Shown here: piece after piece, positions 44,137-53,385 of the stretch
Layout: each line of letters starts with the position of its first letter
Numbering within the stretch: the first letter of the stretch is position 1
Source of the DNA: AWTP1-13 sp963840445
Lineage (GTDB): Bacteria; Pseudomonadota; Alphaproteobacteria; Rhizobiales; Hyphomicrobiaceae
Direction of reading: 5' to 3'
Assembly (NCBI GenBank): GCA_963840445.1
Contig: CAWIZC010000018.1
Location: 322,343-386,342, forward strand
DNA length: 64,000 nt
Notes under the pieces: model-generated
What the model was told of the DNA's origin: nothing
Seen by the model: the letters and a program-made list of their open reading frames with translations, nothing else
Databases searched by the model: none
Translations under genes and position numbers: made by a program

Positions 44137-45251
44137 GAACCATCATGGCCGAGCCGCGGGGCGCATGGCAATGCCCCGCCGACGGAGCATGCATCAAATC
44201 CGCATTTGTCCCGGCGGCAACCCCGCTCAGCCCTGGTTCGGGCCCGTCGAACAGCCGGCCGACCAGCCGCCGCGCCAGTACGCCCGCCACACGGCGACGA
44301 TAGTGGCCGGGCGTGAAGGTCGTTTTCATCGACATGATCTGGTCGCGCACCAGATCGTCGAGACCCTTGAAGAGGCGCGCGTCGAGCGGTCCCCCGCACA
44401 GCTCGTGCGTACCCTCCAGCAGGACCGGGCGCGGGTTGGTGCCGGTCACGGCGACACGCAGATCGGCCAGCACATTGCCCTCCCGCCGCAGGGCCACGGC
44501 AACGCCCGCCACCGGGTATTCGATGGAGCGGCGGATCCGGATCTTGTCGTAGGCCGAGCGCAGGCCCGGCGTATTGGTGGCGCGAACGCCGACCACGACC
44601 TCGCCTTGCTTCAGCCCCAGGAAATGCTTGCCGTCGCCGCCACCGGCGCTGGCATCATGGCGGGCAATGCCGATGTAGAGATCGGCCAGCGCCAGCGTGC
44701 GCCGGCCTTGCGGCCCGAGCAGGTCCACCTCGCCGCCGAGCACCAGCAGCGCGGGCGCCAGGTCGCCGCTGTAGGTGGCAAAGCACACGCCGCGACTCTT
44801 GGGCGCCACGTGGCATATTTCGCCCACTCGTCTTGAGGCAATGATGGTTGGCAGAGCGCCACCATTCGCTTTGGTTGTAGAAGATGCAGCGCGTGTCGAG
44901 GCAGATGTTGCCGCCGACGGTGCCCATGTTGCGCTGGGTCGGACCGGCGATCGACGCCGCCGCCTGCGCCAGCACCGGATAGTGCGTCACCACAGCGGGA
45001 TGTGCGGCGAGCTCGGCCAGCGTCACGGACGCGCCGACCTCCAGCCTCTGCGCATCCGCCCTGATGCCGCGCAACTCGGCAACGCCAGTCATGTCGATCA
45101 GGACCGACGGGGCGACGATGCCGCGTCGCACGTTGACGATCAGGTCGGTGCCACCGCCGAGCAACCGGCTGTCAGGATGCGCGGCCCGCGCCTCCATCAC
45201 TCCCGACAGCGTCGAGGGCCGCAGCAGACGGAAATCGGCGATCGCCTCCAT
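44087..45251 (-). CDS. 4-hydroxybenzoyl-CoA-reductase-like beta subunit (FAD; frameshifted)
   Basis: FAD-binding subunit of a xanthine-oxidase-type enzyme: LLGGGTDLIVNVRRGI, then the AGPTQRNMGTVGGNICLDTRC FAD loop. The CLDTRCIFYNQSEWWR...CLKTSG...CHVAPKSRGVC insert carries the four Cys that bind the extra [4Fe-4S] cluster special to 4-hydroxybenzoyl-CoA reductase. The frame shifts inside this insert: one extra C (plus strand) in CCC at 44823-44825. ATG overlaps the stop of the large subunit (TGATG). The C-terminus beyond GRLFD is doubtful and overlaps the next gene. Confidence 0.78.
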
Positions 45252-47596
45252 CAGGTCGCCCCTTGCGACTTCGGCCGCCGCGCTGCCGCGCGCTGGCGCT
45301 TCTCGATGGCGGCGAACACCCGGTCGGGCGTAACGGGCAGATCGTTGAAGCGCAGCCCGGTGGCGTCGGCGATGGCGTTGGTGAGGGCCGGCAGGAATGC
45401 GGCGAGCGAGCCTTCGCCCGCCTCCTTGGCGCCGAACGGCCCGTGCGGGTCGTTGCTCTCGACGATGCCAACCTCGATCGGCGGCGAATCCTGGATGGTC
45501 GGCACGCGGTAGTCGAGCATGTTGGCGGTGAGCAGCAGGCCGTCGTGGTAGCCCGTCTCCTCGCTCATGGCCTGGCCCATGCCCATCCACACCGAGCCCT
45601 GCACCTGGCCTTCGACGGTCAGGCGGTTCAGCGCCTTGCCGCAGTCGTGCGCGACCCACACTTTGTCGACCTCGACCTCACCCGTTTCCTCGTCGACCGA
45701 GACCTCCACCACCTGCGCGGAATAGCTGTAGCCCATGGTGCCGCCGATGGCCGCGCCGCGGTATTTCTTGCCGCCGTGCAACTCCGGGATGGTGGAGTAG
45801 ATGCCGGTCACGGTGATGGTGCCGCAATCCTTGAGCGCCTCGCTCACCACCTCCTCGAAGGTGAGCCCCTTGTCCTGCGCGCCGGCCCGATAGACCTCGC
45901 CCAGGCACTCGATGTCGCCGGGCTCGGCGTCCAGCCGGCGCGCGGCGGCGGTGATCAGCAGGCCTTTGAGCTTGTTGGCGGCATCGATAGCCGCGTTGCC
46001 GACGATGAAGGTGACACGCGAGGAGTAGGAGCCGTTGTCCTTCGGCACCACGTCGCTGTCGCCCGAGACGATGCGCACGCGGCCGATGTCGAGGCCCAGC
46101 ACCTCGGCGACTGTCTGCACCAGGATGGTGGAGGAACCCTGGCCGATGTCGGCGGCGCCGGTGAGCACCACGATCGAGCCGTCGAAATCGAGTTTCAGCT
46201 TGACGGTGGCGTGCGGCTCGCCGGTCCAGTTGACCGGCTTTGAGGCGCCCGAGATGTAGTGCGAGCAGGCAAAGCCCAGACCCTTCCTCTTGCCAGGCGC
46301 AGGCGCTGGCAGTTTGCCTTTTCGCGCCTTCCAACCGCTCTTCTCTTCCACCCAGTCGACGCACTCGGGCAGGCCGTAGCTGTTCACCATCAGGTCGTTG
46401 TCGGTGAAGGTCGGCGCCTTGAGGAAATTGGCGCGTCGCACCGCCAGCGGATCGAGGCCCATCTCGGCCGCCATCTGGTCGAGCAGGCTCTCGAAGGCGA
46501 AGCGCACATCGACGGTGCCGTGGCCGCGGAAGGCCCCACACGGCGGCGTGTTGGTGAGCACGCGCTTGCCGACGTACTTGACGTTCTTCAGGTCGTAGAT
46601 GGCATACAGCATCGAGCCCGAGTACAGGATCGTCACCACGCCGTAGCCCGAGTGCGCGCCGCCGCGCTGGATCACGTCGCAGTCCACGGCGGTGATGCGG
46701 CCATCCTTGCGCAGCCCGATCTGAAGGCGGATGTCGGTCTCCGGTCGGCCGCGATGCGTGATGAACGTGTCCTCGCGGCTGATGACGGTGCGTACGGCGC
46801 CGCCGGTCTTGCGCGCGAGCAGCGCCGTGATCAGCTCGACGTTGAGACACTCGGTGCGACAGCCGAAACCGCCGCCGACGAACGGCTTCACCACGCGGAT
46901 GCGCGACATATCCATGTCCAGGATCTGCGCCAGCATCAGGTGCACGTAGTAGGGCACCTGCGTGGACGCGTGCACGGTGATGCGATCGCGCACCGCGTCA
47001 TAGTCGGCGACGGCAGCGTGCATCTCCATCTGGTTCTGGCACACCTCGGCGCAGTTGTAGGTGGCCTCGCGTACCAGGTCGGCCTCGGCAAAGCCCTGTG
47101 CCGTGCTGCCGAGCTCGAAGCTCACCTCGCGCTCGAGATTGCCGGGCTTCTTGGCGTGCAGCAGAACGGCGTCGGGCGCCATGGCTGCACCGGCCGTGAA
47201 GTAAGCCGGCAGCTCGCGCACCTGCATCTTGATGAGCCGCAGCGCCCGCTCGGCGGTCTCGGCATCGATCGCGGCAACTGCTGCGACCGGCTCGCCACGA
47301 TAGCGCACCTTGTCGCGGGCGAGCGGATGCTCGCTGCGTGCGATCGGCAGCACGCCGAAGGTCTTGTCGCAGTCGGCACCCGTGACGATCGCCTTCACGC
47401 CGGGCAGCCGCGCCGCCTCCGACACGTCGACCTCGACGATCTCGGCGTGTGCATGGGGACTGCGGTAGATGCGCCCCACCAGCATCTCCGGATGCACGAA
47501 GTCGGCGGTGTACTTGGCGCGACCCGACACCTTCTCCGGCCCGTCCACCATCGGGACATAGCCGCCGATCGGATGAATGCGTGCGATCTCGTTCAT
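45251..47596 (-). CDS. 4-hydroxybenzoyl-CoA-reductase-like alpha subunit (molybdenum)
   Basis: 781 residues from MNEIARIHPIGG, close to the length of HcrA. Molybdopterin-cytosine-dinucleotide domains: VGRIYRSPHAHAEI, VVKPFVGGGFGCRTE, RVLTNTPPCGAFRGHG, DIGQGSSTILVQ, and FGAKEAGEGSL with the active-site Glu. With the small iron-sulfur subunit upstream and the FAD subunit downstream it forms a (alpha-beta-gamma) reductase that removes the hydroxyl of 4-hydroxybenzoyl-CoA or acts on a related aryl-CoA. A generic aldehyde or xanthine oxidase is the alternative. Confidence 0.85.
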   Translation of the reverse strand: MNEIARIHPIGGYVPMVDGPEKVSGRAKYTADFVHPEMLVGRIYRSPHAHAEIVEVDVSEAARLPGVKAIVTGADCDKTFGVLPIARSEHPLARDKVRYRGEPVAAVAAIDAETAERALRLIKMQVRELPAYFTAGAAMAPDAVLLHAKKPGNLEREVSFELGSTAQGFAEADLVREATYNCAEVCQNQMEMHAAVADYDAVRDRITVHASTQVPYYVHLMLAQILDMDMSRIRVVKPFVGGGFGCRTECLNVELITALLARKTGGAVRTVISREDTFITHRGRPETDIRLQIGLRKDGRITAVDCDVIQRGGAHSGYGVVTILYSGSMLYAIYDLKNVKYVGKRVLTNTPPCGAFRGHGTVDVRFAFESLLDQMAAEMGLDPLAVRRANFLKAPTFTDNDLMVNSYGLPECVDWVEEKSGWKARKGKLPAPAPGKRKGLGFACSHYISGASKPVNWTGEPHATVKLKLDFDGSIVVLTGAADIGQGSSTILVQTVAEVLGLDIGRVRIVSGDSDVVPKDNGSYSSRVTFIVGNAAIDAANKLKGLLITAAARRLDAEPGDIECLGEVYRAGAQDKGLTFEEVVSEALKDCGTITVTGIYSTIPELHGGKKYRGAAIGGTMGYSYSAQVVEVSVDEETGEVEVDKVWVAHDCGKALNRLTVEGQVQGSVWMGMGQAMSEETGYHDGLLLTANMLDYRVPTIQDSPPIEVGIVESNDPHGPFGAKEAGEGSLAAFLPALTNAIADATGLRFNDLPVTPDRVFAAIEKRQRAAARRPKSQGAT

Positions 47597-47928
47597 GGGC
47601 TGCCACCATGCCGCACTGCGCGCTGCCCCTCCCCCTTGAGGGGGGAGGACGGAACGCCACGGGCTTAGCTCGCCCACCTCCGAGCGAGCGTCGAACGCTA
47701 CGGGCGGGCTAAGTCCGGTGGCGTTCCTGGTGCGGGTGGCATTGTCGCGAGCGCGGGCGGTCACCCCCACCCGATCCGTCCAGCGACTTGGTCCGGCCGT
47801 TGAACTAGGGTCAAGCGCAGCGATGGCCGGCCCAAGCCGCGGACGCATCGCCCTCCCCCCTCGTACGCATCGAAGGTCCCTTCGATGCAGGGGGAGGAAG
47901 ATGTCGCGGCGATTTGGCGGGATGCTAT
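47597..47928. repeat. Three palindromic elements between the reductase genes
   Basis: CCTCCCCCTT/GAGGGGGGAGG at about 47628-47648. A long imperfect stem has arms GGAACGCCAC (47651-47660) and GTGGCGTTCC (47718-47727), continued inward by GGGCTTAGC/GCTAAGTCC and CGCCC/GGGCG. GCATCGAAGG (47867-47876) and CCTTCGATGC (47879-47888) are set inside CCCTCCCCCC...GGGGGAGG flanks. These look like interspersed repeat units dropped into an operon. Confidence 0.6.
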
Positions 47929-48414
47929 TCATGGCCGCGCCTCGCCGTCGGCAAGGAGTTTGGAGGCGTGCTGGACCGCCTCGATGATCTTCACGTAGCC
48001 GGTGCAGCGGCAGATGTTGCTGCCCAGCGCCGCGCGGATCTCTCCGTCGCTGGGCTTGGGATTGCGGCGCAACAGGCCGGCCGAGGCCATGATGAATCCG
48101 GGCGTGCAGTAGCCGCACTGCGAGCCGAGCTTTTCGTGAAAGCCTCTTTGCACCGCCGAGAGCGCGCCGTTGGCGCCGAGCGACTCCACCGTGTCGACGC
48201 GGCACCCGGCAACCTGCGCGGCCAGCGTCAGGCAGGACAAGGTCGGCTGATCGTCGACCAGCACGGTGCAGGCCCCGCATTCGCCGCCATCGCAGCCGGT
48301 CTTGGTGCCGGTCAGGCCAACCGTCTCGCGCAGGAAATCGAGCAACAGCCGATTGTCCGGCACCGCATCGACGCGCTTGCGTCCGTTGAGTGTCAACTCG
48401 AGGAGCCGAGCCAA
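47929..48414 (-). CDS. 4-hydroxybenzoyl-CoA-reductase-like gamma subunit (2x[2Fe-2S])
   Basis: 161 residues with both iron-sulfur motifs of the xanthine oxidase family: the plant-type CDGGECGACTVLVDD...LSC near 40-65 and the C-terminal-domain cluster QCGYCTPG...CRC near 100-140. It passes electrons between FAD and molybdenum subunits. First gene of the operon on the minus strand; the large-subunit gene follows after a 332-base repeat-filled gap. Confidence 0.88.
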   Translation of the reverse strand: MARLLELTLNGRKRVDAVPDNRLLLDFLRETVGLTGTKTGCDGGECGACTVLVDDQPTLSCLTLAAQVAGCRVDTVESLGANGALSAVQRGFHEKLGSQCGYCTPGFIMASAGLLRRNPKPSDGEIRAALGSNICRCTGYVKIIEAVQHASKLLADGEARP

Positions 48415-48650
48415 GGGTGTCCTCCCAGCCTGCGCTCGTGTTTCGGCCGTTGCACGGCGGCCTCGCAGGCAAAATTACGCCGCGGCTTGTGGCAGCCGGC
48501 GCAGCATCATACTAGCAAAAATAGATGGGGACCCAAATCAATTTGCAGCCTGCCAAGCGCAGTGCCCCGTTCTCACAGAAGCGTTGTGGGGGGCTGGAAT
48601 CCAGCCCCTGCGCGCTAGCACGGCTGGCGGCTGTGGCCCCTGCTACAAGC

Positions 48651-49262
48651 CTACTGCTTCGGTCGGGTTTCCTCGAAGGACGGCACCGCCTTGGAGAATT
48701 GATCGAGCCATGCCACCAGCTTGGGGTGGCCGGCGCGCCATTTGCCTTCGTGCCGGAAATCGAGATAGCCGAGCGCAGCCGCCAGAGTCAGGTGCCCGTA
48801 GTCCGGGGCCGCCCCCCAGGCGGGCGGCTTAGGCTCCAGCAAGTCCAGCGAGCGATCGATCTTGGTGCGCTGACGATCCGTCCAGGGCTCGTGCCACTTC
48901 TCCTCGGGGCGGAAGCGCTTCTCGTACACCAGCAGCAGCGCCGCATCGAGAATGCCGTCAGACAGCGAGGACAAGGTCAGCGTCTTCCAGCGTTCGGGGC
49001 CGGACTTGGGGAACAGCTGCGGAGACGGCGTCAGGCTGTCGAGGTACTCGCAGATCACCGCGCTGTCGTAGATGCACTCGCCCGACTCCAGCACGAGGGC
49101 AGGAATCTTCGCGAGCGGGTTGGTGGTCGTGATCGCTGGGTTGGCCGCAATGTTGGTATCCACGTTCAGGACCTCAGCCCTGTCCGTGAGCCCCTTCATG
49201 GCCAACGTCATCTTCACCTTCCGTCCGTAGGGCGAGAAGGGATTGGAGAGCAGCTTCATCAT
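48651..49262 (-). CDS. Glutathione S-transferase
   Basis: 203 residues. Thioredoxin-like N-domain with the SPYGRKVKMTLA start, the cis-Pro KIPALV, and the glutathione-contacting ESGECIYDSAVICEYLD; helical C-domain with LTLAAALGYLDFR and the HPKLVAWLDQFSKAVPSF ending. Two adjacent ATGs (49262 and 49259) are possible starts, with AGAGG upstream. The substrate is unknown. Confidence 0.88.
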   Translation of the reverse strand: MMKLLSNPFSPYGRKVKMTLAMKGLTDRAEVLNVDTNIAANPAITTTNPLAKIPALVLESGECIYDSAVICEYLDSLTPSPQLFPKSGPERWKTLTLSSLSDGILDAALLLVYEKRFRPEEKWHEPWTDRQRTKIDRSLDLLEPKPPAWGAAPDYGHLTLAAALGYLDFRHEGKWRAGHPKLVAWLDQFSKAVPSFEETRPKQ

Positions 49263-49843
49263 GGGTGAGCCTCTACGGACTTGCCGCGGCATCGATGCCT
49301 GCGGGCGGGATGGTGCCGAGCCGGGCCGCGGCAGGCAACAAAAAAGCGCGGCCGCACGCGCCCCGCTTTCAGAGGGAAACGAGAAGCCAACCCGCAACTT
49401 CCAGCCGACCCGATGGCCCTCGGTCGCTGGAGCAGTCACCCCCGCCGCACAACCGCTGCAGGTCGGCTCCTCTAACTCGCACCCTTATCCGCCGGTGCGC
49501 CCCGTGCCCAGGACCGAAATCGCGTTTGCGAAATCCTGCTGGGGACATCGTGTGCAAGAAAACAGCGGAACGTGATTTCTTGCACAGGGGCTGCAAGGCG
49601 AGGCCATCCGGATGTCGATCCTCCGTCCGGTCCCGCAGGTCTCGCCTTGGCCCTCATCGATGGATCGGCGCCGAACCCCCTCCGAGCTCGGCCTCGACAA
49701 AGGCTGCGCCAGCAACGACCCAACCGTGGCAACTTTCGGGCGACACGGAGGCACGGGCGGTTGAACCAGGCGACCTGTGGCCGGTGAGCCCCGTTCACAT
49801 CAAGCGGGCAGAACCGACAATAACGGCGGTCTCTTCGCTGCGA
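49263..49843. other. Non-coding gap with two perfect inverted repeats
   Basis: No credible gene. TGTGCAAGAAA (49551-49561) pairs with TTTCTTGCACA (49576-49586), a compact 11-bp hairpin. CAAGGCGAG (49594-49602) pairs with CTCGCCTTG (49641-49649). The hairpins are adjacent and could form a small structured RNA or a terminator region. Confidence 0.4.
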
Positions 49844-51028
49844 TCAGCCGGCCACGACCGGGCGCAGCGAATCCACCAGCAGCCTCTGCTGTACCTCGCT
49901 GTCCGTGATGGCAAGGTGCGCGGCAAACCAATCCTGCACGAGCTGGCACACCTTGTCCGGCGCGGCGCGCGCCAGCGCACGCTCATCGGAGAACAGCTGC
50001 AAATCGGCTTTGGTCCAGCCGCGCTTGCCGAGATCGGCCGCCAGGATGTCGTAGTCGGTCTGCCGGGGCGGCGCGTAGACGCGCGGCGCTCTGCGGCCGT
50101 CGGAGATGGCCTCGATGACAGCCACCATTTGCGTCTGCAGCGGCAGGACCTGCTCCGAGCCCTGCAGCAAGCCGACGACGGCTGGACTGGCCTCGCCCTG
50201 CGAGATGAACGTGTAGCACGCCTCCGTGCTGGATTTTCTCAACAGCACGATGTTCTCGAGAAAGGCCGAGGCAACCCGCTTCAAGCTGGAAACCGGAGCG
50301 GCGAGCGCGTTGTCGACCTGCTGGCGGCGCAGGGCCACCAGCGCCCGCGCCATGTGCTGACCGGTGGCGGCGTCATCCTTGCCGGCCGCGGACAGCGCCT
50401 CGATCTCCTTCAACCGCGCCGCGTACCAGTCGGGGAACTCGCGTTTGACAAGGCGCCACACGGCTGCCGACTGCATGGTCGCATCGATGGCCTTGGCGTC
50501 CCCCTTGAGACCGGCAAGGGGAGGCGTCTCCAGGCTCTTGCGATCGACCGGGCTGCCCAGAGCCATGGTCGGCAGCGAGGTGGCAAGTTCCAGGATCTGA
50601 GCGCGATGCGGATAAGCCAGCCATCCCGAAGCGCACAGCGCGCCAATGAGGATCAGCGCCACAACCATCTTGCGCAACACGCCGCCAATCGAGCGCCGCG
50701 GTGCGCGCTCCTCGGCCTCAGCCGGCGCCGAATGGGGCAGACGCGTGCGGCCGGCCAGCGGACCTTCGGCGCTGAGGCGCGGCGATGCCAGCTCGTTGCC
50801 AAAGGAGGGAGGCGGACGCCTGGCGGTCGGGGCGGTCTGCCGCTGCTGCCGCTGCGGGAACACCACCAAGGCCGGGCGCCAATCGGTAAAGCCTTCGCGC
50901 CACAGCAAGTCGTTCGACTGGAGGTGGCCAAGCTCCATGAACTTGGCAAGCTCCGCATCGCTCAGGGGTCCATACTGCTGACCCTCGCGAGCAAGATACC
51001 ACTGCATCTGTGAGGCCGGCGCTGTCAT
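49844..51028 (-). CDS. GYF-2 (DUF4339) domain membrane protein
   Basis: 394 residues from MTAPASQMQWYLAREGQQYGPLSDAEL. A GYF_2/DUF4339 domain occupies about 8-55 (QYGPLSDAELAKFMELGHLQSNDLLWREGFTDWRPA), then a Pro/Arg linker, a transmembrane helix near 120-138 (MVVALILIGALCASGWLA), and a helical domain of about 240 residues with unknown role. The GYF domain reads peptides on partner proteins; the large domain would be periplasmic. Confidence 0.75.
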   Translation of the reverse strand: MTAPASQMQWYLAREGQQYGPLSDAELAKFMELGHLQSNDLLWREGFTDWRPALVVFPQRQQRQTAPTARRPPPSFGNELASPRLSAEGPLAGRTRLPHSAPAEAEERAPRRSIGGVLRKMVVALILIGALCASGWLAYPHRAQILELATSLPTMALGSPVDRKSLETPPLAGLKGDAKAIDATMQSAAVWRLVKREFPDWYAARLKEIEALSAAGKDDAATGQHMARALVALRRQQVDNALAAPVSSLKRVASAFLENIVLLRKSSTEACYTFISQGEASPAVVGLLQGSEQVLPLQTQMVAVIEAISDGRRAPRVYAPPRQTDYDILAADLGKRGWTKADLQLFSDERALARAAPDKVCQLVQDWFAAHLAITDSEVQQRLLVDSLRPVVAG

Positions 51029-51278
51029 GCGATGTTCCGGCACGAATGCCGCTCGAAATTCTCTTAGTGATCTGGCGTTACACTGGGTCGCTCAAGTCAT
51101 GCCACAGGCGGTACCAATTCTCCAGCATGCCAACGACTTACAGGCCACTTGCGGCTACGCCAAGGCATAGGCTGCCCGCTATAGTCGCACCGGGCGCCAT
51201 CCGTCCCTTGAAGGTGAATGCCACCACCAGCTATAACCCGCGCCACAGCAAGAGAAAATACTCTCCACGGAGCACGGG

Positions 51279-51701
51279 ATGGCCATCGAGCGCACCTTTT
51301 CCATCATCAAGCCGGATGCAACTGCACGCAATCTGACGGGCGCCGTCAACGCCGTCATCGAAAAGGCAGGTCTCGCCATCGTCGGCCAGAAGCGGGTGCG
51401 CTGGACCAAGGCCCAGGCCGAGAAGTTCTACGAGGTGCACAAGGCCCGGCCATTCTACGCCGACCTGGTGACGTTCATGACCTCGGGCCCCATCGTCGTG
51501 CAGGTGCTGCAGGGTGAAAATGCGGTCAAGACGTACCGGGAGGTGATGGGCGCCACCGACCCGGCGAAGGCCGATGCCGGCACCATCCGCAAGCTGTACG
51601 CCGAGAGCATCGAGCGCAATTCCGTGCACGGCTCGGACAGCCCGGAAAATGCGGCGGCCGAGATTGCGCTGAATTTCCGCCCAGATGAAATCGTAGGGTG
51701 A
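51279..51701 (+). CDS. ndk: Nucleoside diphosphate kinase
   Basis: 140 residues, full length. RTFSIIKPDATARNL opens the fold, and the phosphohistidine lies in the RNSVHGSDSPENA signature. It transfers gamma-phosphate between nucleoside di- and triphosphates. Stands alone with its own promoter region. Confidence 0.95.
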   Translation: MAIERTFSIIKPDATARNLTGAVNAVIEKAGLAIVGQKRVRWTKAQAEKFYEVHKARPFYADLVTFMTSGPIVVQVLQGENAVKTYREVMGATDPAKADAGTIRKLYAESIERNSVHGSDSPENAAAEIALNFRPDEIVG

Positions 51702-51777
51702 TGGCTGCGGACGGTGGTCCGCCGCTGGCAATGTGCGTCGGCGCATCTCATCACGAATTCATCCGGGTGGGGGAGCC

Positions 51778-52305
51778 ATGCATATTCTTGCCATTCTGGG
51801 CGCGGTGATCGGCGTCCTGGTGTTCGCACTCATTCGCATGCAACAGGCTGCCAACGCCACGCGTGACATTGTCGATGCCGCCGACGAGGCCCGGGGCTTG
51901 TTCCGCCGCTGGAGCTGGCAAAGGAAACATGCCCGCCATCCGCTCGACATGGTCGAGGATGCGCGCGAGGCTGCGGCGGCCATGATGGTGGTGGTGGCGC
52001 AGTCGGACGGCGGCGTCACCGAGCGGGAGCGAGCCGCCATCACGGGCGAAATGATCAAGCGCTTCGGCGCCACGTCGGATCAGGCCGAGGCGCTGTTTGC
52101 CCGCGCCCGCTGGCTGGTCAAGGATAGCGCCGACGCCAGCGAGGTGTTCCGTCGCCTGACCCCGGTGATCCAGCGTACCTGCGGTGCGACGGAACGTGCG
52201 GATCTGATCGAGATGCTGGACGCGGTGGCGCGAGCCGACAGCAGAATCGACGACATCGTCACGCAGGACATCGCCAAGTTCGCTCGCGCATTGAGGTCCG
52301 GATGA
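51778..52305 (+). CDS. TerB-like domain membrane protein
   Basis: 175 residues from MHILAILGAVIGVLVFALI (GGGGGAG upstream). One N-terminal membrane helix is followed by a TerB/tellurite-resistance-like helical domain (MVVVAQSDGGVTERERAAITGEMIKRFG; LIEMLDAVARADSRID), with the acidic residues of that family's metal site. It overlaps the DinB gene by 4 bases. Confidence 0.7.
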   Translation: MHILAILGAVIGVLVFALIRMQQAANATRDIVDAADEARGLFRRWSWQRKHARHPLDMVEDAREAAAAMMVVVAQSDGGVTERERAAITGEMIKRFGATSDQAEALFARARWLVKDSADASEVFRRLTPVIQRTCGATERADLIEMLDAVARADSRIDDIVTQDIAKFARALRSG

Positions 52306-52805
52306 TCACACCCGAGTACACGCGTGCCATGGCGGCCTATAACCGCTGGCAGAACCGTTCACTCTACCGTGAGGCAGATGCGCTCAGCGACGCCGAGCGC
52401 AAGGAGCAGCGCGGAGCTTTCTTCGGGTCGATCCACGGCACGCTCAGCCACTTGCTGTTCGGCGATCAGATCTGGATGCACCGTTTCGCCGACACTCCCG
52501 CACCCAAGGCGAAGTCGATCCCTGAAAGCGTGGGTGCCGTCCCGCATTGGGACGATCTCAAGCAGCAACGGGTGGCTTTCGATGAGGTGATCGTCAGCTG
52601 GGCCGAGCGGCTGGACCCGCAATGGCTGGCCGGCGACATGACCTGGTACTCCGGCGCCATGGGACGCGAGGTGACCAAGCCCCGGGCGCTGCTGGTGGCC
52701 CACTTCTTTAACCATCAGACCCACCACCGCGGCCAGGTGCATTGCCTGCTCACCCAGCTCAAGCGCAAGCCGGACGCCACCGACCTGCCCTTCATGCCGG
52801 TTTGA
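52302..52805 (+). CDS. DinB family metal-dependent protein
   Basis: 167 residues of the DinB/YfiT four-helix fold: YNRWQNRSLYREADAL, GTLSHLLFGDQIWMHRF (first His) and HFFNHQTHHRGQVH (the other His residues) form the metal triad. DinB proteins often act as bacillithiol- or mycothiol-like transferases or have unknown substrates. Coupled to the TerB-like gene. Confidence 0.88.
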   Translation: MITPEYTRAMAAYNRWQNRSLYREADALSDAERKEQRGAFFGSIHGTLSHLLFGDQIWMHRFADTPAPKAKSIPESVGAVPHWDDLKQQRVAFDEVIVSWAERLDPQWLAGDMTWYSGAMGREVTKPRALLVAHFFNHQTHHRGQVHCLLTQLKRKPDATDLPFMPV

Positions 52806-52957
52806 CGCAGGGCACCCGGATCATCCGATCGCGGATTCGCGAGCTGGAATCACTCTTAGTCACCCCAGCGTGAGCAGTGCTTGTCGACTCCGGCGGGCGC
52901 GACCATCTCCGATCTGTGCAGAGAAACTGCGCGGAAAAAAATTCGAGGAGATTGATC

Positions 52958-53077
52958 ATGAAGACCATCCTTTCCGCCATTGTCGCCCTGTCGGTCCTAA
53001 CCGGCGTCGCGGCTTCAGCCAATGCCTTCGATGCCAAGAGCTTCTACCAGCAGTTCGAGGGCAACAGCACCCACTAA
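52958..53077 (+). CDS. Tiny secreted peptide, copy 1 of a tandem pair
   Basis: 39 residues, GAGGAG site. Signal peptide MKTILSAIVALSVLTGVAAS and then ANAFDAKSFYQQFEGNSTH. After cleavage at ANA only about 16 residues remain. It is nearly identical to the next gene through FDAKSFY; the two differ only at the C-terminus and in silent codon positions, so purifying selection on the protein is likely. Confidence 0.6.
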   Translation: MKTILSAIVALSVLTGVAASANAFDAKSFYQQFEGNSTH

Positions 53078-53119
53078 CGAAACCCAACAAAAACAACTCG
53101 AGAAAATAGGGGACTGATC

Positions 53120-53236
53120 ATGAAGACCATCTTGTCCGCTATCGTCGCTCTCTCGGTTCTGACGGGCGTTGCCGCTTCGGCCAACGCCTTCGATGCCAAG
53201 AGCTTCTACGAGCAGCTCGAGCGCAGCGCCCGCTAA
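53120..53236 (+). CDS. Tiny secreted peptide, copy 2 of a tandem pair
   Basis: 38 residues, AGGGGA site. The first 30 residues are identical to copy 1 although many third codon positions differ; the end reads EQLERSAR. The mature peptide FDAKSFYEQLERSAR would be amphipathic. A strong terminator follows at 53261, so the pair forms its own transcription unit. Confidence 0.62.
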   Translation: MKTILSAIVALSVLTGVAASANAFDAKSFYEQLERSAR

Positions 53237-53260
53237 CGGGTCAGTGCAGTCCAGGATGAA

Positions 53261-53298
53261 TGAGGCCCGCGTGCTGAGCATGCGGGCCTCATTGCTTT
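53261..53298 (+). terminator. Rho-independent terminator after the peptide pair
   Basis: TGAGGCCCGC (53261-53270) pairs perfectly with GCGGGCCTCA (53282-53291), then TTGCTTT. Confidence 0.75.
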
Positions 53299-53385
53299 TG
53301 CGCCCTCGATCTATTGCGGCATCAGGCGTTCTTGGCCGCAGCGGCGAACTCGGATAGCGTTGCGCGACGCTGGCCTGGAGCCCCT

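Noticed and set aside
47597..47928. Possible CRISPR-like array of repeats
   Set aside because: The elements are palindromes of different sequence, not regularly spaced identical direct repeats.
48473..48650. Small gene upstream of the iron-sulfur subunit
   Set aside because: Short frames only, without ribosome site or recognisable protein.
49265..51013. 582-codon plus-strand open frame
   Set aside because: Antisense to the GYF-domain gene and extending into a non-coding gap without family similarity.
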